Assembly (NCBI RefSeq): GCF_014191505.1
Contig: NZ_JACHWS010000002.1
Coordinates: forward strand, 248,001 to 312,000
DNA: 64,000 nt
From: Hoyosella altamirensis
GTDB lineage: Bacteria; Actinomycetota; Actinomycetes; Mycobacteriales; Mycobacteriaceae
Direction: 5' to 3'
A program made the position numbers and the translations under genes. Shown here piece by piece: positions 39,562-48,448 of the stretch; the stretch's first letter is position 1, and the number at the start of each line of letters is the position of its first letter. The notes below the pieces were generated by a model, which saw only the letters and a list, made by a program, of their open reading frames with translations, was not told the DNA's origin and did not search any database.

Positions 39562-39839
39562 CGGCGCTTGCTCTTCCGGTCTTCCTTGATGTGGCTTCTG
39601 AATGTCCGGGTCGGCGCGAACTCACCGAGCTTGTGACCGACCATGTTCTCGGAAACGAACACCGGGACATGCTTACGGCCATCGTGGACCGCAAACGTGT
39701 GACCAATGAAGTCCGGAATGATCGTCGAACGGCGGGACCAGGTCTTGATGACCTGCTTGGTTCCCTTGTCGTTCTGGACGTCCACCTTCGCGAGGAGGTG
39801 GTCATCGACGAACGGGCCCTTCTTAAGGCTGCGCGGCAT
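39558..39839 (-). CDS. rpsS: 30S ribosomal protein S19
   Basis: A 93-residue small-subunit head protein: [40 protein letters not shown] and [18 protein letters not shown]. It lies 13 nt after rplB. Confidence 0.97.
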
Positions 39840-39852
39840 CTTTCACTCCCTC

Positions 39853-40686
39853 CTAGCGCTTCTTGCCTGTACGGCGGCGGCGAACGATCATCCTGTCGCT
39901 TTCCTTGCGACGACGGGTGCGACCCTCCGGCTTGCCCCACGGGCTCACCGGGTGACGGCCACCCGATGTCTTACCTTCACCACCACCATGTGGGTGGTCG
40001 ATCGGGTTCATCACCACACCACGGACGGTTGGGCGTTTGCCCTTCCACCGCATGCGGCCAGCTTTACCCCAGTTGATGTTGGCGTGCTCTGAGTTGCCCA
40101 CCTCACCAATCGAGGCACGGCAGCGGACGTCAACATTCCGGATTTCGCCGGACGGCATACGCAGCTGGGCGTATGGACCATCCTTTGCGACGAGCTGCAC
40201 GGAAGTGCCCGCACTGCGAGCGATCTTGGCGCCGCCACCTGGGCGGAGTTCGATCGCGTGGATGACCGTACCTGTCGGGATGTTGCGCAGCGGCAGGTTG
40301 TTACCTGGCTTGATGTCTGCGCCGGGTCCCGACTCGACGACGTCGCCTTGCTTCAGCTTCGCCGGAGCGATGATGTAGCGCTTTTCGCCATCGAGGTAGT
40401 GGAGCAACGCGATCCGCGAAGTGCGGTTGGGGTCGTACTCAATGTGAGCGACCTTCGCGTTGACGCCGTCTTTGTCCGCGCGGCGGAAGTCGATGACGCG
40501 GTATGCACGCTTGTGTCCACCGCCCTTGTGCCGGGTTGTGATCCGGCCATGAGCGTTACGGCCACCGGACTTGGTCAATGGGCGAACCAGTGACTTTTCC
40601 GGAGTCGAGCGCGTGATCTCCGCGAAGTCAGCGACGCTCGCACCCCGGCGGCCCGGGGATGTTGGCTTGTACTTACGGATTGCCAT
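39853..40686 (-). CDS. rplB: 50S ribosomal protein L2
   Basis: A 277-residue protein near the peptidyl transferase centre: [40 protein letters not shown] and the conserved [20 protein letters not shown] with the functionally important His. It follows rplW by 63 nt, a gap that holds a perfect hairpin. Confidence 0.98.
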   Translation of the reverse strand: MAIRKYKPTSPGRRGASVADFAEITRSTPEKSLVRPLTKSGGRNAHGRITTRHKGGGHKRAYRVIDFRRADKDGVNAKVAHIEYDPNRTSRIALLHYLDGEKRYIIAPAKLKQGDVVESGPGADIKPGNNLPLRNIPTGTVIHAIELRPGGGAKIARSAGTSVQLVAKDGPYAQLRMPSGEIRNVDVRCRASIGEVGNSEHANINWGKAGRMRWKGKRPTVRGVVMNPIDHPHGGGEGKTSGGRHPVSPWGKPEGRTRRRKESDRMIVRRRRTGKKR

Positions 40687-40729
40687 GAGTCTTCAGTCCT
40701 CTTTGTTTCGTCAGTCCCAGTCAGCTAGG

Positions 40730-40747
40730 CCCCAATGTGAATTGGGG
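40730..40747 (-). other. hairpin between rplW and rplB
   Basis: CCCCAAT (40730-40736) and ATTGGGG (40741-40747) pair perfectly around a 4-nt loop, 2 nt after the rplW stop. No U-run follows on the minus strand, so it is more likely an RNA-processing or stability element than a terminator. Confidence 0.5.
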
Positions 40748-40749
40748 TG

Positions 40750-41064
40750 CTAGGCGACCGGACCTCCGAAGAGCTCGATGGGCTTGCTGTCTGCCGTCAG
40801 GGTGACGAAGGCGCGCTTGGTGTCCTTGCGCTTGCCGAACCCGAATCGGGTCCGCTTCTTCTTGCCCTGCCGGTTGGCGGTGTTCACGCTCACGACCTTC
40901 ACGCCGAAGATTTTCTCAATGGCGATCTTGATCTGCGTCTTGTTCGCGTCCGGGTGCACGAGGAAGGTGTAGGTTCCCTCTTCGATCAGCCCGTAAGACT
41001 TCTCAGAGATGACCGGCGCGAGGATGATGTCGCGCGGATCTGCGAGGGTCTTCGAGGTGGTCAC
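40750..41064 (-). CDS. rplW: 50S ribosomal protein L23
   Basis: A 104-residue protein at the tunnel exit and docking site for trigger factor and [43 protein letters not shown] and [20 protein letters not shown]. The GTG start at 41064 overlaps the rplD stop (GTGA). Confidence 0.97.
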   Translation of the reverse strand: MTTSKTLADPRDIILAPVISEKSYGLIEEGTYTFLVHPDANKTQIKIAIEKIFGVKVVSVNTANRQGKKKRTRFGFGKRKDTKRAFVTLTADSKPIELFGGPVA

Positions 41065-41759
41065 TTCGACTCCTCCTCAGATGATGCTGCACCCGACTTG
41101 GCGGTCCGTGCGGCGATGAACGAATCCAGAGCCTCAACGGTGAACACCAGGTCGTCACTGTCCAGCACGTCATACGTGTTGAGCTGGTCAGGAGCGATGG
41201 GGTGAACGTTGTCGAGGTTGCTCACGCTCAGCCACGCAGCCAGATCTTCGCGACCGACGACCAGGAGGAACTTCTTCCGGTCGCTGATCTGCGCGAAGAA
41301 AGTCTTCGCCGCTTTCGTGGATGGTACCTGACCAGCCACTACCTCGGTGATGACGTGGATGCGCTCGCTGCGCGCACGGTCTGACAGCGCGCTGCGCAGT
41401 GCACCCGCGATCATCTTCTTCGGGGTGCGCTGGCTGTAGTCACGCGGCTTCGGGCCGTGAACCGTGCCACCACCGACGAACTGCGGCGCGCGGGTCGAGC
41501 CCTGGCGCGCACGGCCGGTGCCCTTCTGGCGGTATGGCTTCTTGCCACCACCGCTGACCTCGGCACGCGTCTTCGTCGAGTGGGTGCCCTGGCGCGCGGC
41601 TGCAAGCTGAGCCACGACCACCTGGTGCATCAGTGCGACGTTGACTGGCGCGTCGAAGATTTCGGCGGGCAGATCGACAGTGCCGTTGGTGCCGCCCTCG
41701 GGGGTACGGACATCCAGCTGCAATTTCGTTGCTGCCACGGTGTCTTTAACGCTGGTCAT
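41061..41759 (-). CDS. rplD: 50S ribosomal protein L4
   Basis: A 232-residue protein with a tunnel loop: [40 protein letters not shown] and [20 protein letters not shown]. In E. coli L4 represses its own operon through the S10 leader; here the leader is structured but differs, so the same control is only possible. A short acidic C-terminal tail follows. It lies 2 nt after rplC. Confidence 0.97.
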   Translation of the reverse strand: MTSVKDTVAATKLQLDVRTPEGGTNGTVDLPAEIFDAPVNVALMHQVVVAQLAAARQGTHSTKTRAEVSGGGKKPYRQKGTGRARQGSTRAPQFVGGGTVHGPKPRDYSQRTPKKMIAGALRSALSDRARSERIHVITEVVAGQVPSTKAAKTFFAQISDRKKFLLVVGREDLAAWLSVSNLDNVHPIAPDQLNTYDVLDSDDLVFTVEALDSFIAARTAKSGAASSEEESK

Positions 41760-41761
41760 AT

Positions 41762-42421
41762 TTACTCGCCACCCTTCACAGCGGTCTTGACGACAACAAG
41801 GCCGCCCTTACGACCGGGGATGGCGCCCTTGATAAGGAGCAGACCAGCGTCGCTGTCCACCTTGTAAACCGTCAGGTTCTGGGTGGTGACACGCTCGTTG
41901 CCCATGCGGCCTGCCATGCGCATGCCCTTGAAAACGCGGCCCGGGGTGGCGCAGCCACCGATGGAGCCTGGGCGGCGGTGCACAGCCTGAGCGCCGTGTG
42001 AAGCGCCCTGCCCGGAAAAACCGTGGCGCTTCATGACACCAGCGGTGCCCTTGCCCTTGCTGATGCCGGTCACATCTACCGTGGCGCCATCCGCGAAGAC
42101 GTCCGCTGTAACTTCCTGGCCGACCTCGTACTGTGACGGGTCTGCTACACGGAGCTCAACGAGGTGGCGGCGCGGTGTCGCACCAGCCTTCGCGTACTGC
42201 CCGGCGACGGGCTTGGTTACCTTGCGGGGGTCGATTGCACCGAATGCGAGCCGCACAGCGTTGTAGCCGTCAGTCTCTTCGGTTCGCACCCCGACAACGA
42301 CGCACGGCCCGGCCTTGACGACAGTTACCGGCACAACGCGGTTGCGATCGTCGAAGACCTGAGTCATGCCGAGCTTGTTGCCCAGGATGCCCTTGATCTT
42401 TGCTTCGTTCTGCTTAGTCAT
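41762..42421 (-). CDS. rplC: 50S ribosomal protein L3
   Basis: A 219-residue protein near the peptidyl transferase centre: [40 protein letters not shown] and [20 protein letters not shown]. It lies 30 nt after rpsJ, with GGAG upstream of the ATG. Confidence 0.97.
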   Translation of the reverse strand: MTKQNEAKIKGILGNKLGMTQVFDDRNRVVPVTVVKAGPCVVVGVRTEETDGYNAVRLAFGAIDPRKVTKPVAGQYAKAGATPRRHLVELRVADPSQYEVGQEVTADVFADGATVDVTGISKGKGTAGVMKRHGFSGQGASHGAQAVHRRPGSIGGCATPGRVFKGMRMAGRMGNERVTTQNLTVYKVDSDAGLLLIKGAIPGRKGGLVVVKTAVKGGE

Positions 42422-42451
42422 TTGAGCGTGTCTCCACTGCGTCTTGCACGA

Positions 42452-42757
42452 TCACTGGATGTTGACGTCGACGCTCGCCGGTAGATCGATCCGCATGAGC
42501 GCATCAACCGTCTTCGGCGTCGGGTCGAGGATGTCGATGAGACGCTTGTGAGTGCGCATCTCGAAATGCTCGCGCGAATCCTTGTACTTATGCGGCGAGC
42601 GGATGACGCAGTACACGTTCTTCTCGGTCGGCAACGGCACCGGGCCGACGACCCGAGCACCCGTACGGGTCACCGTCTCGACGATCTTGCGCGCTGACGC
42701 ATCAATCGCCTCATGGTCGTAGGCCTTGAGCCTGATGCGGATCTTCTGTCCCGCCAC
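42452..42757 (-). CDS. rpsJ: 30S ribosomal protein S10
   Basis: A 101-residue protein, first gene of the S10 operon and also a transcription antitermination factor (NusE). It reads [40 protein letters not shown] and [20 protein letters not shown]. The GTG at 42757 has AAAAGGA about 8 nt upstream; the longer frame to 42805 runs into the leader hairpins and is rejected. Confidence 0.97.
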   Translation of the reverse strand: MAGQKIRIRLKAYDHEAIDASARKIVETVTRTGARVVGPVPLPTEKNVYCVIRSPHKYKDSREHFEMRTHKRLIDILDPTPKTVDALMRIDLPASVDVNIQ

Positions 42758-43184
42758 GCTTGTGTCCTTTTCCTTGCCGCTGTAGCTGTGACCCCCTCGG
42801 GTCACACCTTTCGATGTTGTGGTCCTGGGACCACCCCTTCGATGCCCTGCATCCTTACGTCAGGATGCTGAGCAGCCATTCCAGACGAACCACAGCCCGC
42901 GGGCGCGTGCCAGATCCGATCCGCTGCCGCTGTTCACCTGTCATGGTTCTCCGGTCCACGCGGTCGGGCGTGTCGCCTCTCCGCGCATTCTTCTGCCCTG
43001 ACGGGCAGCGTGAACGTGTCCCGGATGCGCCCCTGAGGACGCTCGGTTTGTCTCTCGCTACTAGCTGCACTGCACTCCGCGACCAGGCGAAACGCAGCTG
43101 ACCGTCGCAAATGCGCAGGCCGCAGCACTGACCACTGCCTTGGCGGCCCGAGAACAAGTCTGGGCTACTCAAGGCAACCCGAAT
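42758..43184 (-). promoter_or_regulatory. structured 5' leader of the S10 operon (about 420 nt)
   Basis: This 481-nt gap to the hotdog gene holds the promoter and a long leader, without a credible ORF. Near rpsJ are three perfect hairpins: GTGACCC/GGGTCAC (42788-42805), GTGGTCC/GGACCAC (42819-42834) and GCATCC/GGATGC (42849-42868). On the minus strand the first two are each preceded by CATCGAA plus a purine-rich AGG or GGGG. This module repeat suggests a regulatory RNA; the binding partner is not known. Confidence 0.6.
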
Positions 43185-43213
43185 AGTATGCCTTACGAGG
43201 AGTGATCAGCCAA
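43185..43213 (-). promoter_or_regulatory. promoter of the S10 ribosomal operon
   Basis: On the minus strand, -35 TTGGCT (43208-43213), a 17-nt spacer and -10 CATACT (43185-43190), followed by TATTCGGGTTGCC. This is a strong SigA-type promoter about 430 nt before rpsJ. Confidence 0.68.
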
Positions 43214-43238
43214 ATCCGGGGTATAACCGCCGTTCGAG

Positions 43239-43742
43239 CTAGTTTTTCGGGCGAACCCAGGTCGTGATCCGAGCGTTCACAACTTCGTTGCCGTTCTTGT
43301 CCGTGATCGAAACCGTGACGACTACGTCAGTGCCGTCACTGATGGTTCCGAAGTCGATCGGCTCAATTGTCGCAGTAGCGGTCAAGCTTGACGGAGCCTT
43401 GGCCAGGTAGTCAACCGCCATCCCCTTCGGTATCCACTGATGGCTCGGCGGGACCGTCACCTCCATGAGGACACCCATGGCCGCTTCGGCGATATTGCAC
43501 ATGGCGATCGCATGGAACGTGCCGATGTGGTTGTGTACGCCAGGCCACTTAGGCGAGGTCATGACAACACGTCCAGGTTCCGCGCTCCGCACCACTGGCA
43601 CAACCGTCACGAAGTAGGGCGCTTTCGCCCACACTCCAGCTGAAAAGGCGAGCCGGCCGATCCGGTTACCCCCGAAACGCCGCCAGAGACCCAGGGCCCT
43701 CGGCTCGGCATTTCTCTGCGACGACTGATTTGACGTATTCAC
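43239..43742 (-). CDS. DUF4442 hotdog-fold protein
   Basis: A protein of 167 residues from GTG 43742, of the DUF4442 thioesterase-like hotdog family. Recognisable parts are LGLWRRFGG, YFVTVVPVVRSAEPGRVVMT, HNHIGTFHAIAMCNIAEAAM (helix of the hotdog fold) and WVRPKN at the end. Substrate unknown, probably an acyl-CoA. The open frame extends to 44003, but the region upstream of 43742 overlaps the tandem repeat and lacks family similarity. A TATGCT hexamer ends 8 nt before the GTG, so the transcript may be leaderless. Confidence 0.78.
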   Translation of the reverse strand: MNTSNQSSQRNAEPRALGLWRRFGGNRIGRLAFSAGVWAKAPYFVTVVPVVRSAEPGRVVMTSPKWPGVHNHIGTFHAIAMCNIAEAAMGVLMEVTVPPSHQWIPKGMAVDYLAKAPSSLTATATIEPIDFGTISDGTDVVVTVSITDKNGNEVVNARITTWVRPKN

Positions 43743-43838
43743 GGGGCGTGAGCATACGCCGCGGGGCCCTTTCGGTCTAGCGGGCGTTAACTTGCTGCAG
43801 CTGCCGGATGGCTCCTCCTCCGACAACAGCGGAGCGTA

Positions 43839-43870
43839 GCCTGATGATGCCTGATGAAGCCTGATGATGC
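43839..43870. repeat. 10-bp tandem repeat upstream of the DUF2273 gene
   Basis: Three consecutive copies of GCCTGATGA plus A or T (43839-43848, 43849-43858, 43859-43868), followed by GCCC. The period equals one helical turn. It lies 20-50 nt before the DUF2273 ATG. Confidence 0.7.
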
Positions 43871-43890
43871 CCTCAGACAAGGGAGTCGGA

Positions 43891-44070
43891 ATGAACAACA
43901 CTGCGGCGGGCCTATTCACCGGCCTGCTTCTGGCCCTCGCGTTCATCTGGGGCGGTCCCAGTGGCTTTTTCCTCGCCGCGGCATTCGGCGCAATTGGGCT
44001 CACACTCGGCGCACATCGCGATGGCTATATCGATCTGGGCGCCCTCCTGCGGAGCCGTGGTCGTGGCTGA
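43891..44070 (+). CDS. small membrane protein, DUF2273-like
   Basis: A 59-residue protein with two hydrophobic segments (AGLFTGLLLALAFIWGG and FFLAAAFGAIGLTLGA) and a basic tail. It resembles DUF2273 proteins that accompany Asp23 in envelope-stress clusters. The ATG at 43891 has GGGAG 5 nt upstream; the ATG at 43864 lies inside the tandem repeat and is rejected. Its stop overlaps the next gene's start. Confidence 0.75.
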   Translation: MNNTAAGLFTGLLLALAFIWGGPSGFFLAAAFGAIGLTLGAHRDGYIDLGALLRSRGRG

Positions 44071-45013
44071 GCTGGAAACACCCGACGACCGGGGTGACCG
44101 GGGAGGCCTCGATATCCGTGAGCGCGTCCTCACTCGTGTCGCGGTCGCAGCCGCCAAATCACTGCCCGACGTCGCCGCCTACCGCACCCGTTTCGCCCGC
44201 CGCGACCTCCCCAACGCGTCGGTAGCGTTTGCCAGGACCGGTTCGCGAACACCCGCGGACGCGCACGTCACGCTTGATATCGCCACCGCGTGGCCGGCGC
44301 GCTTATCCCATGTAACGCATGAGCTGCGCGCACGCGTCGGGAAGGACATAGCCGCGCTGACGGGCGAGCATCCCGCACGAATCGACATCCGGGTTTCGGC
44401 GTTCTCAGCCGCGCGCGAATCACATCACGCAACTGTCGAAGGGGAACCCGAGCACCCGCCGCATCCGCCGACCATCCCCCACGATCCGCTCTCCACCCCC
44501 GCGGCCCTGTACTTCGGGCTGATAGCTGGCGCCGGACTGATCGCGCTCGGCGCCGTCGGCGTGCGAGACTTCCTCATCTTTCGCGAGGTTCTCCCAGGGC
44601 CCGCCTGGATACCGCCGACGCTTGAATACCTTGTCGAGACTGGGTGGCAGGACTGGATGTATTTTCCCGCCGCGGCAGCCCTCGTCGTTGGAGTGTATGC
44701 GCTTATCGCCGCGGTTCTTCCCCGACGGAAAACACACTTCCGGCTCGCCACGGAAGATCCTGCGTGGATGCGCCCTAAAGACATCGCGCGGCGGTGCACC
44801 GCTCTTGCGCGAGAAATATCCGGTGTCATCAACGCGCGCACCGCCGTGTCGCGCAAGCGGGCGGTCGTAACGATCGATGTATCGGAAGCGGGCGATCCTG
44901 GGCTTCGCGACCGCGTGCATGAGGCGGTTCAGTCGGGGCTGGCGCTGCTGCTGGACCCGCCCGCCATCGAAGTCAAAGTTGGGTCAGCGATAGCCTTGGA
45001 CGGCGTCCGATGA
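44063..45013 (+). CDS. Asp23-type domain fused to DUF6286/AmaP-type membrane domain
   Basis: A 316-residue protein. Residues 1-120 resemble Asp23/Gls24 (LDIRERVLTRVAVAAAKSLP, HVTLDIATAWPARLSHVTHE). Two membrane helices follow at about 148-172 and 200-228, and residues 235-316 resemble DUF6286 (RRCTALAREISGVINAR, VHEAVQSGLALLLDP). This joins, in one chain, the cytosolic Asp23 and a membrane anchor that are usually separate. The GTG at 44063 overlaps the upstream gene by 8 nt. Role in cell-envelope stress is inferred from the family. Confidence 0.72.
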   Translation: MAELETPDDRGDRGGLDIRERVLTRVAVAAAKSLPDVAAYRTRFARRDLPNASVAFARTGSRTPADAHVTLDIATAWPARLSHVTHELRARVGKDIAALTGEHPARIDIRVSAFSAARESHHATVEGEPEHPPHPPTIPHDPLSTPAALYFGLIAGAGLIALGAVGVRDFLIFREVLPGPAWIPPTLEYLVETGWQDWMYFPAAAALVVGVYALIAAVLPRRKTHFRLATEDPAWMRPKDIARRCTALAREISGVINARTAVSRKRAVVTIDVSEAGDPGLRDRVHEAVQSGLALLLDPPAIEVKVGSAIALDGVR

Positions 45014-45585
45014 CGTCGCTGATCGTCGCACTGAACCGGGTCGTCAGCGTGATGGTCGGCGCTATCCTCGCCCTCGGTTCCCTCGTCACTCTTGGCTATC
45101 AAGCTGGCTGGGGCTGGGCGCGGACTGCGGCAGGGCATATCAACCCCGAAACGCTGCTCGAACTGACCGATGAACGATGGTGGCCGCGGGCTGTTTTCGG
45201 TATCTCACTCGTGGCGATCGCACTCGGGGGGCTCGTGGTGGGGCTCGCGTTGTGGCCGGATCGCATTGGCCCCGTGGTTCTCGACCCGGATAGCGCCGAC
45301 GGCCACCTCACCGTTGATCTCCGTGCACTCGCAGGCGCTGTCGCTCACGACCTGAAGGGGCGGATTCCCGCCGCCGCTGACGTTCGCGCACACCCCTTCC
45401 TTGACCGGGGTGTGCCGACAATCAGTCTCACGATCACACTCCCCGGCAACGCAGATCTAAGCCAGGCGGGCAGCGCGGTCGCCGACTCCATCGCCGATAT
45501 CTATCTCGCTCTGGAAGGAGCACCCATCGCGATTCCCGTCTTCTTCGAAGTCACCCGGAATCGTCCAGTTCCGATCAAGCACTGA
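45010..45585 (+). CDS. AmaP-like alkaline shock response membrane anchor
   Basis: A 191-residue protein with two N-terminal membrane helices (about residues 9-32 and 62-84) and a soluble domain (GHLTVDLRALAGAVAHDLKG, LSQAGSAVADSIADIYLALE) that resembles AmaP, the anchor of Asp23. The ATG at 45010 overlaps the upstream stop (ATGA). Together with the two preceding genes it forms one operon. Its 3' end overlaps the convergent hydrolase gene by 11 nt. Confidence 0.72.
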   Translation: MTSLIVALNRVVSVMVGAILALGSLVTLGYQAGWGWARTAAGHINPETLLELTDERWWPRAVFGISLVAIALGGLVVGLALWPDRIGPVVLDPDSADGHLTVDLRALAGAVAHDLKGRIPAAADVRAHPFLDRGVPTISLTITLPGNADLSQAGSAVADSIADIYLALEGAPIAIPVFFEVTRNRPVPIKH

Positions 45586-46387
45586 GGAACTCGAGAATCA
45601 GACTGTTCACGCGGTCCGGCTGTTCGAGTGCGCCATAGTGTCCGGCGTCGCGCACCTCCGCATAGCGGGCTCCGGGGATCGCGTCCGCTACTTCGCGCGC
45701 CAGATGGGGCGGGATCAGCCTGTCATCGAGGTATCCGACGGCAAGCACCGGGACCGTGACGCTGCGGTAGGCATCAAGCCTGCTCGGAAAATCGGACAGT
45801 CCCATTTGCGCCCGCACCCCAGCCGATGCCGGGCCACTCGAATACTCGATAATCGCCAGCCAGTCGAGCGCATTTTGGTCGTTGCGCAGCGTAGCGGGAG
45901 AAAGATTCATAATTGCGTTCACCGCAGCCTGATACGCGGCCGGCAACGTCACATTGTTGTCGTAAATCTCCCGCTCCCCCCGAGAAAGGGAGCGAATCAC
46001 CGGATCCATGCGCCCGTGAGCGGTGAGAAGCACCGCTTTCTGCACCAAATCCGGGCGAGCGAGGCAAAGCTCCTGCGTGATGCGCGAGCCCAGGGAGGTC
46101 CCCACGACGGACGCCGGGCCATGCCCCTGAGCAGCCAAGTGCTCGATCAGCGCCGCCGTGTCTTCCACCATGTCATCGATTGTGAAACCTGCTGCACACT
46201 CGTCAGTTGGTGCGATACCGCGGTTTTCGAAGGTCACCGCTGTGTAGCCAGCTTTCACAAGGGCGGGAACCTGATACATCTCCCAGACCCGTCCCGGGCT
46301 TCCAGTACCCATAACGAAAACCACAAGCGGCCCTTCACCATGAACCCGGTAGCTCAGGCGAATCCCATTCAGCTCAGCAGTAGGCAT
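45575..46387 (-). CDS. alpha/beta hydrolase
   Basis: A 270-residue cytosolic hydrolase of the alpha/beta fold: oxyanion strand VVFVMGTGSPGRVWEMYQV, nucleophile elbow VVGTSLGSRITQEL, Asp in VLAVGYLDDRLIPP, and His in RDAGHYGALEQPDR. Substrate unknown; it could be an esterase, haloperoxidase-like or thioesterase. AAGGAG lies 11 nt before the ATG at 46387; a TTG at 46396 is only 2 nt from it and less likely. Confidence 0.85.
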   Translation of the reverse strand: MPTAELNGIRLSYRVHGEGPLVVFVMGTGSPGRVWEMYQVPALVKAGYTAVTFENRGIAPTDECAAGFTIDDMVEDTAALIEHLAAQGHGPASVVGTSLGSRITQELCLARPDLVQKAVLLTAHGRMDPVIRSLSRGEREIYDNNVTLPAAYQAAVNAIMNLSPATLRNDQNALDWLAIIEYSSGPASAGVRAQMGLSDFPSRLDAYRSVTVPVLAVGYLDDRLIPPHLAREVADAIPGARYAEVRDAGHYGALEQPDRVNSLILEFLSA

Positions 46388-46411
46388 GGCCGACAATTCT
46401 CCTTAGATGAC

Positions 46412-46605
46412 AGTTGTGAATTGAGCGACAACTCATGACCGGCAAGTAACGTAGGCTCGGCGGGCTACGATAAGTCCGTTGCCTGTCCGATCAATACACC
46501 TTGAACTAGGTTTGCCGGTCAAGCAACGCGGGGTCTGCTTACCATTGGGGCGCAGGTGCCTGCCCAGCAGAATGCCGGATGGCGCTCCATTCGGACACAC
46601 TGTGT
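46412..46605. promoter_or_regulatory. inverted repeats between the hydrolase and the drr-type exporter
   Basis: The divergent gap contains AGTTGT/ACAACT (46412-46417 and 46428-46433), GACCGGCAA (46437-46445) with its exact inverted copy TTGCCGGTC (46512-46520), and the near-palindrome ACACACTGTGT (46595-46605), about 38 nt before the exporter start. These are candidate regulator sites; no regulator gene is adjacent. Confidence 0.38.
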
Positions 46606-46643
46606 GGGGTTTTGCGCCACACTGACCGCAAACAGGAGTTTGG

Positions 46644-47621
46644 ATGCGTTCATCGCCGGAGACCGCCGTTCTCGTCGACGACGTCGTCAAGACCTTCGGT
46701 GACGTCACCGCACTGAGCGGGATCAGCTTCTCCGTCCCCAAGGGAACCGTTCTCGGCGTTCTCGGCCCGAACGGCGCCGGCAAGACCACCACTGTCAGCA
46801 TTCTCTCCACCCTCCAGCGTCCCGACTTCGGCAAGGCGTGGGTCGCAGGGTACGACGTGGTCGAGCAGGCTGCCCAGGTGCGCCGCTCCATCATGCTGAC
46901 GGGGCAGTACGCCGCGCTTGACGAAACGTTGACCGGACGTGAGAACCTCGTGCTCTTCGGCCGATTGATGGGCCTGAACCGCAAAGCCGCGCATACAAGA
47001 GCGGATCAGCTTCTCACCGCCTTCGATCTCGAACACGCGGCTAACCGCCGGGTGGGCGGCTACTCGGGCGGCATGCGCCGCCGCATCGATATCGCCTGCG
47101 GGCTCGTAACACGCCCTGAAGTGGTGTTTCTCGACGAGCCGACGACCGGTCTCGACCCGCGCAGCCGTCAGGCCGTGTGGTCACTGGTCAGTGAGCTGAA
47201 AAACGAAGGCATCACCGTTCTGCTGACGACTCAGTACCTCGAAGAAGCAGACCTGCTCAGCGACAACATCATCGTCATCGACAAGGGCACCGTCATTGCC
47301 GAAGGCACCGCGAACCAGCTCAAGGAGCGTACCGGCGGAACCTTCTGCGAGGTGGTACCGCTGGAACCCAGTCAATTGCGCAAGATCCAGCTCCTGGTCG
47401 CGGATCTCTACCCCGACGGCGCAATCCCTGGGGAACTCCCGGACGATGCCGACCGGATCGCCATTCCTGCCGAAGATGGACCGGCCACGCTCAGCGAAGT
47501 GCTGCGCCGCCTTTCCGCCGAGGGAATCGAGCTTGATGACGTGGCGCTGCGCCGCCCCTCCCTCGATGACGTGTTCCTCGCCCTTACCGGTCACGGCACG
47601 GCACAGAAGGGCGGCAAATGA
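46644..47621 (+). CDS. DrrA-family ABC transporter ATPase
   Basis: A 325-residue ATPase of the daunorubicin-resistance type. It has Walker A GPNGAGKTTTV (residues 41-51), signature GGYSGGMRRRIDIA, Walker B EVVFLDEPTTGLDPRSR and the C-terminal DrrA region ELDDVALRRPSLDDVFLALT. AGGAGTTT lies before the ATG. It is followed by two ABC-2 permeases (GTGA/ATGA overlaps), so the exporter is DrrA-DrrB-DrrC. In mycobacteria such exporters carry complex lipids; here the adjacent NRPS product is a candidate cargo (inference). Confidence 0.92.
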   Translation: MRSSPETAVLVDDVVKTFGDVTALSGISFSVPKGTVLGVLGPNGAGKTTTVSILSTLQRPDFGKAWVAGYDVVEQAAQVRRSIMLTGQYAALDETLTGRENLVLFGRLMGLNRKAAHTRADQLLTAFDLEHAANRRVGGYSGGMRRRIDIACGLVTRPEVVFLDEPTTGLDPRSRQAVWSLVSELKNEGITVLLTTQYLEEADLLSDNIIVIDKGTVIAEGTANQLKERTGGTFCEVVPLEPSQLRKIQLLVADLYPDGAIPGELPDDADRIAIPAEDGPATLSEVLRRLSAEGIELDDVALRRPSLDDVFLALTGHGTAQKGGK

Positions 47622-48448
47622 CGTCCGGGGTGATTTCGCTGTCGCTGACGGCAAACGAGACGCTGTCGTCTAGGTCGACCGCATTGCGCCAATGGGCTGC
47701 GCTCAGCACACGCTCGCTGCGCGAGATGGCCCGCAACGGCGACTTCATCATTGCGCTCATCACTCCCGCGATCTTCACTCTCGCCTACTACGTGCCGTTG
47801 CGAACAATGCTTGAGCTCCCCACGTACATGGGCGGGGGTGGCGTTCGGAACTACGGCCAGTTCGTTGTGCCGCTAATCGCGTTCGGTGCGGTGGCCCTGA
47901 CGATGCAGCAGGCTGCACTCAAGGCCGCTCGCGATGCCCAACAGGGCATGACGGCGCGGCTTTATACAATGCCTATTCCGCGCGCAGTCCCCCTGTTCTC
48001 GCGTATGACGGGTAATTTCGCACGCGCAATCGTTGCCCTTGCAGCCGCAATCGCCTACGGGCACATCATCAACTTCCGCTTCGAAGGCGGTGCACTGCAG
48101 GCGGCGTTCTTCGTTGCGTTCGTTCTGTTCGTAGGTTTCAGTCTGATTCTCGGTGCAGACGCGCTAGGCACGATCACTGCCAACCCGCGTGCGGTCACCC
48201 AGGCTCTTACTCTCCCCATCCTTATCTTCGGAATGATGTCCACGGGACTGATACCCGAAACGGGTTTCCCTGAGTTCGCCCAGCCGTTCGTGCGAAACCA
48301 GCCAGTATCGCAATTTGCCGAAACCATGCGGGCCTTCGCCGGCGGAACCGCGACCTGGGAGACTGTCGGCCCCGGACTCGTCTGGAGTGCTGCCCTGTTC
48401 GTAGCACTCGGCGGTCTGGCCGTGTGGGCAGCAGCTCGGAGGAGATGA
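47618..48448 (+). CDS. ABC-2 type permease, DrrB-like
   Basis: A 276-residue permease with six hydrophobic helices between residues 45 and 270 and the ABC-2 signature near RARLYTMPIPRAVPLFSRMT (the T replaced as TARLYTMP in the sequence). The end has GFPEFAQPFVRNQPVSQFAE, the hallmark of DrrB proteins. It overlaps the ATPase stop by 4 nt and the next permease start by 4 nt. Confidence 0.9.
   Translation: MTSGVISLSLTANETLSSRSTALRQWAALSTRSLREMARNGDFIIALITPAIFTLAYYVPLRTMLELPTYMGGGGVRNYGQFVVPLIAFGAVALTMQQAALKAARDAQQGMTARLYTMPIPRAVPLFSRMTGNFARAIVALAAAIAYGHIINFRFEGGALQAAFFVAFVLFVGFSLILGADALGTITANPRAVTQALTLPILIFGMMSTGLIPETGFPEFAQPFVRNQPVSQFAETMRAFAGGTATWETVGPGLVWSAALFVALGGLAVWAAARRR

Noticed and set aside
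42849-42868. tRNA or T-box-like structure in the S10 leader
   Set aside because: No acceptor stem, T-loop consensus or T-box motif was found; only simple hairpins are present.
43839-43870. CRISPR-like repeat
   Set aside because: The unit is only 10 bp and directly tandem without spacers, so it is a simple repeat.
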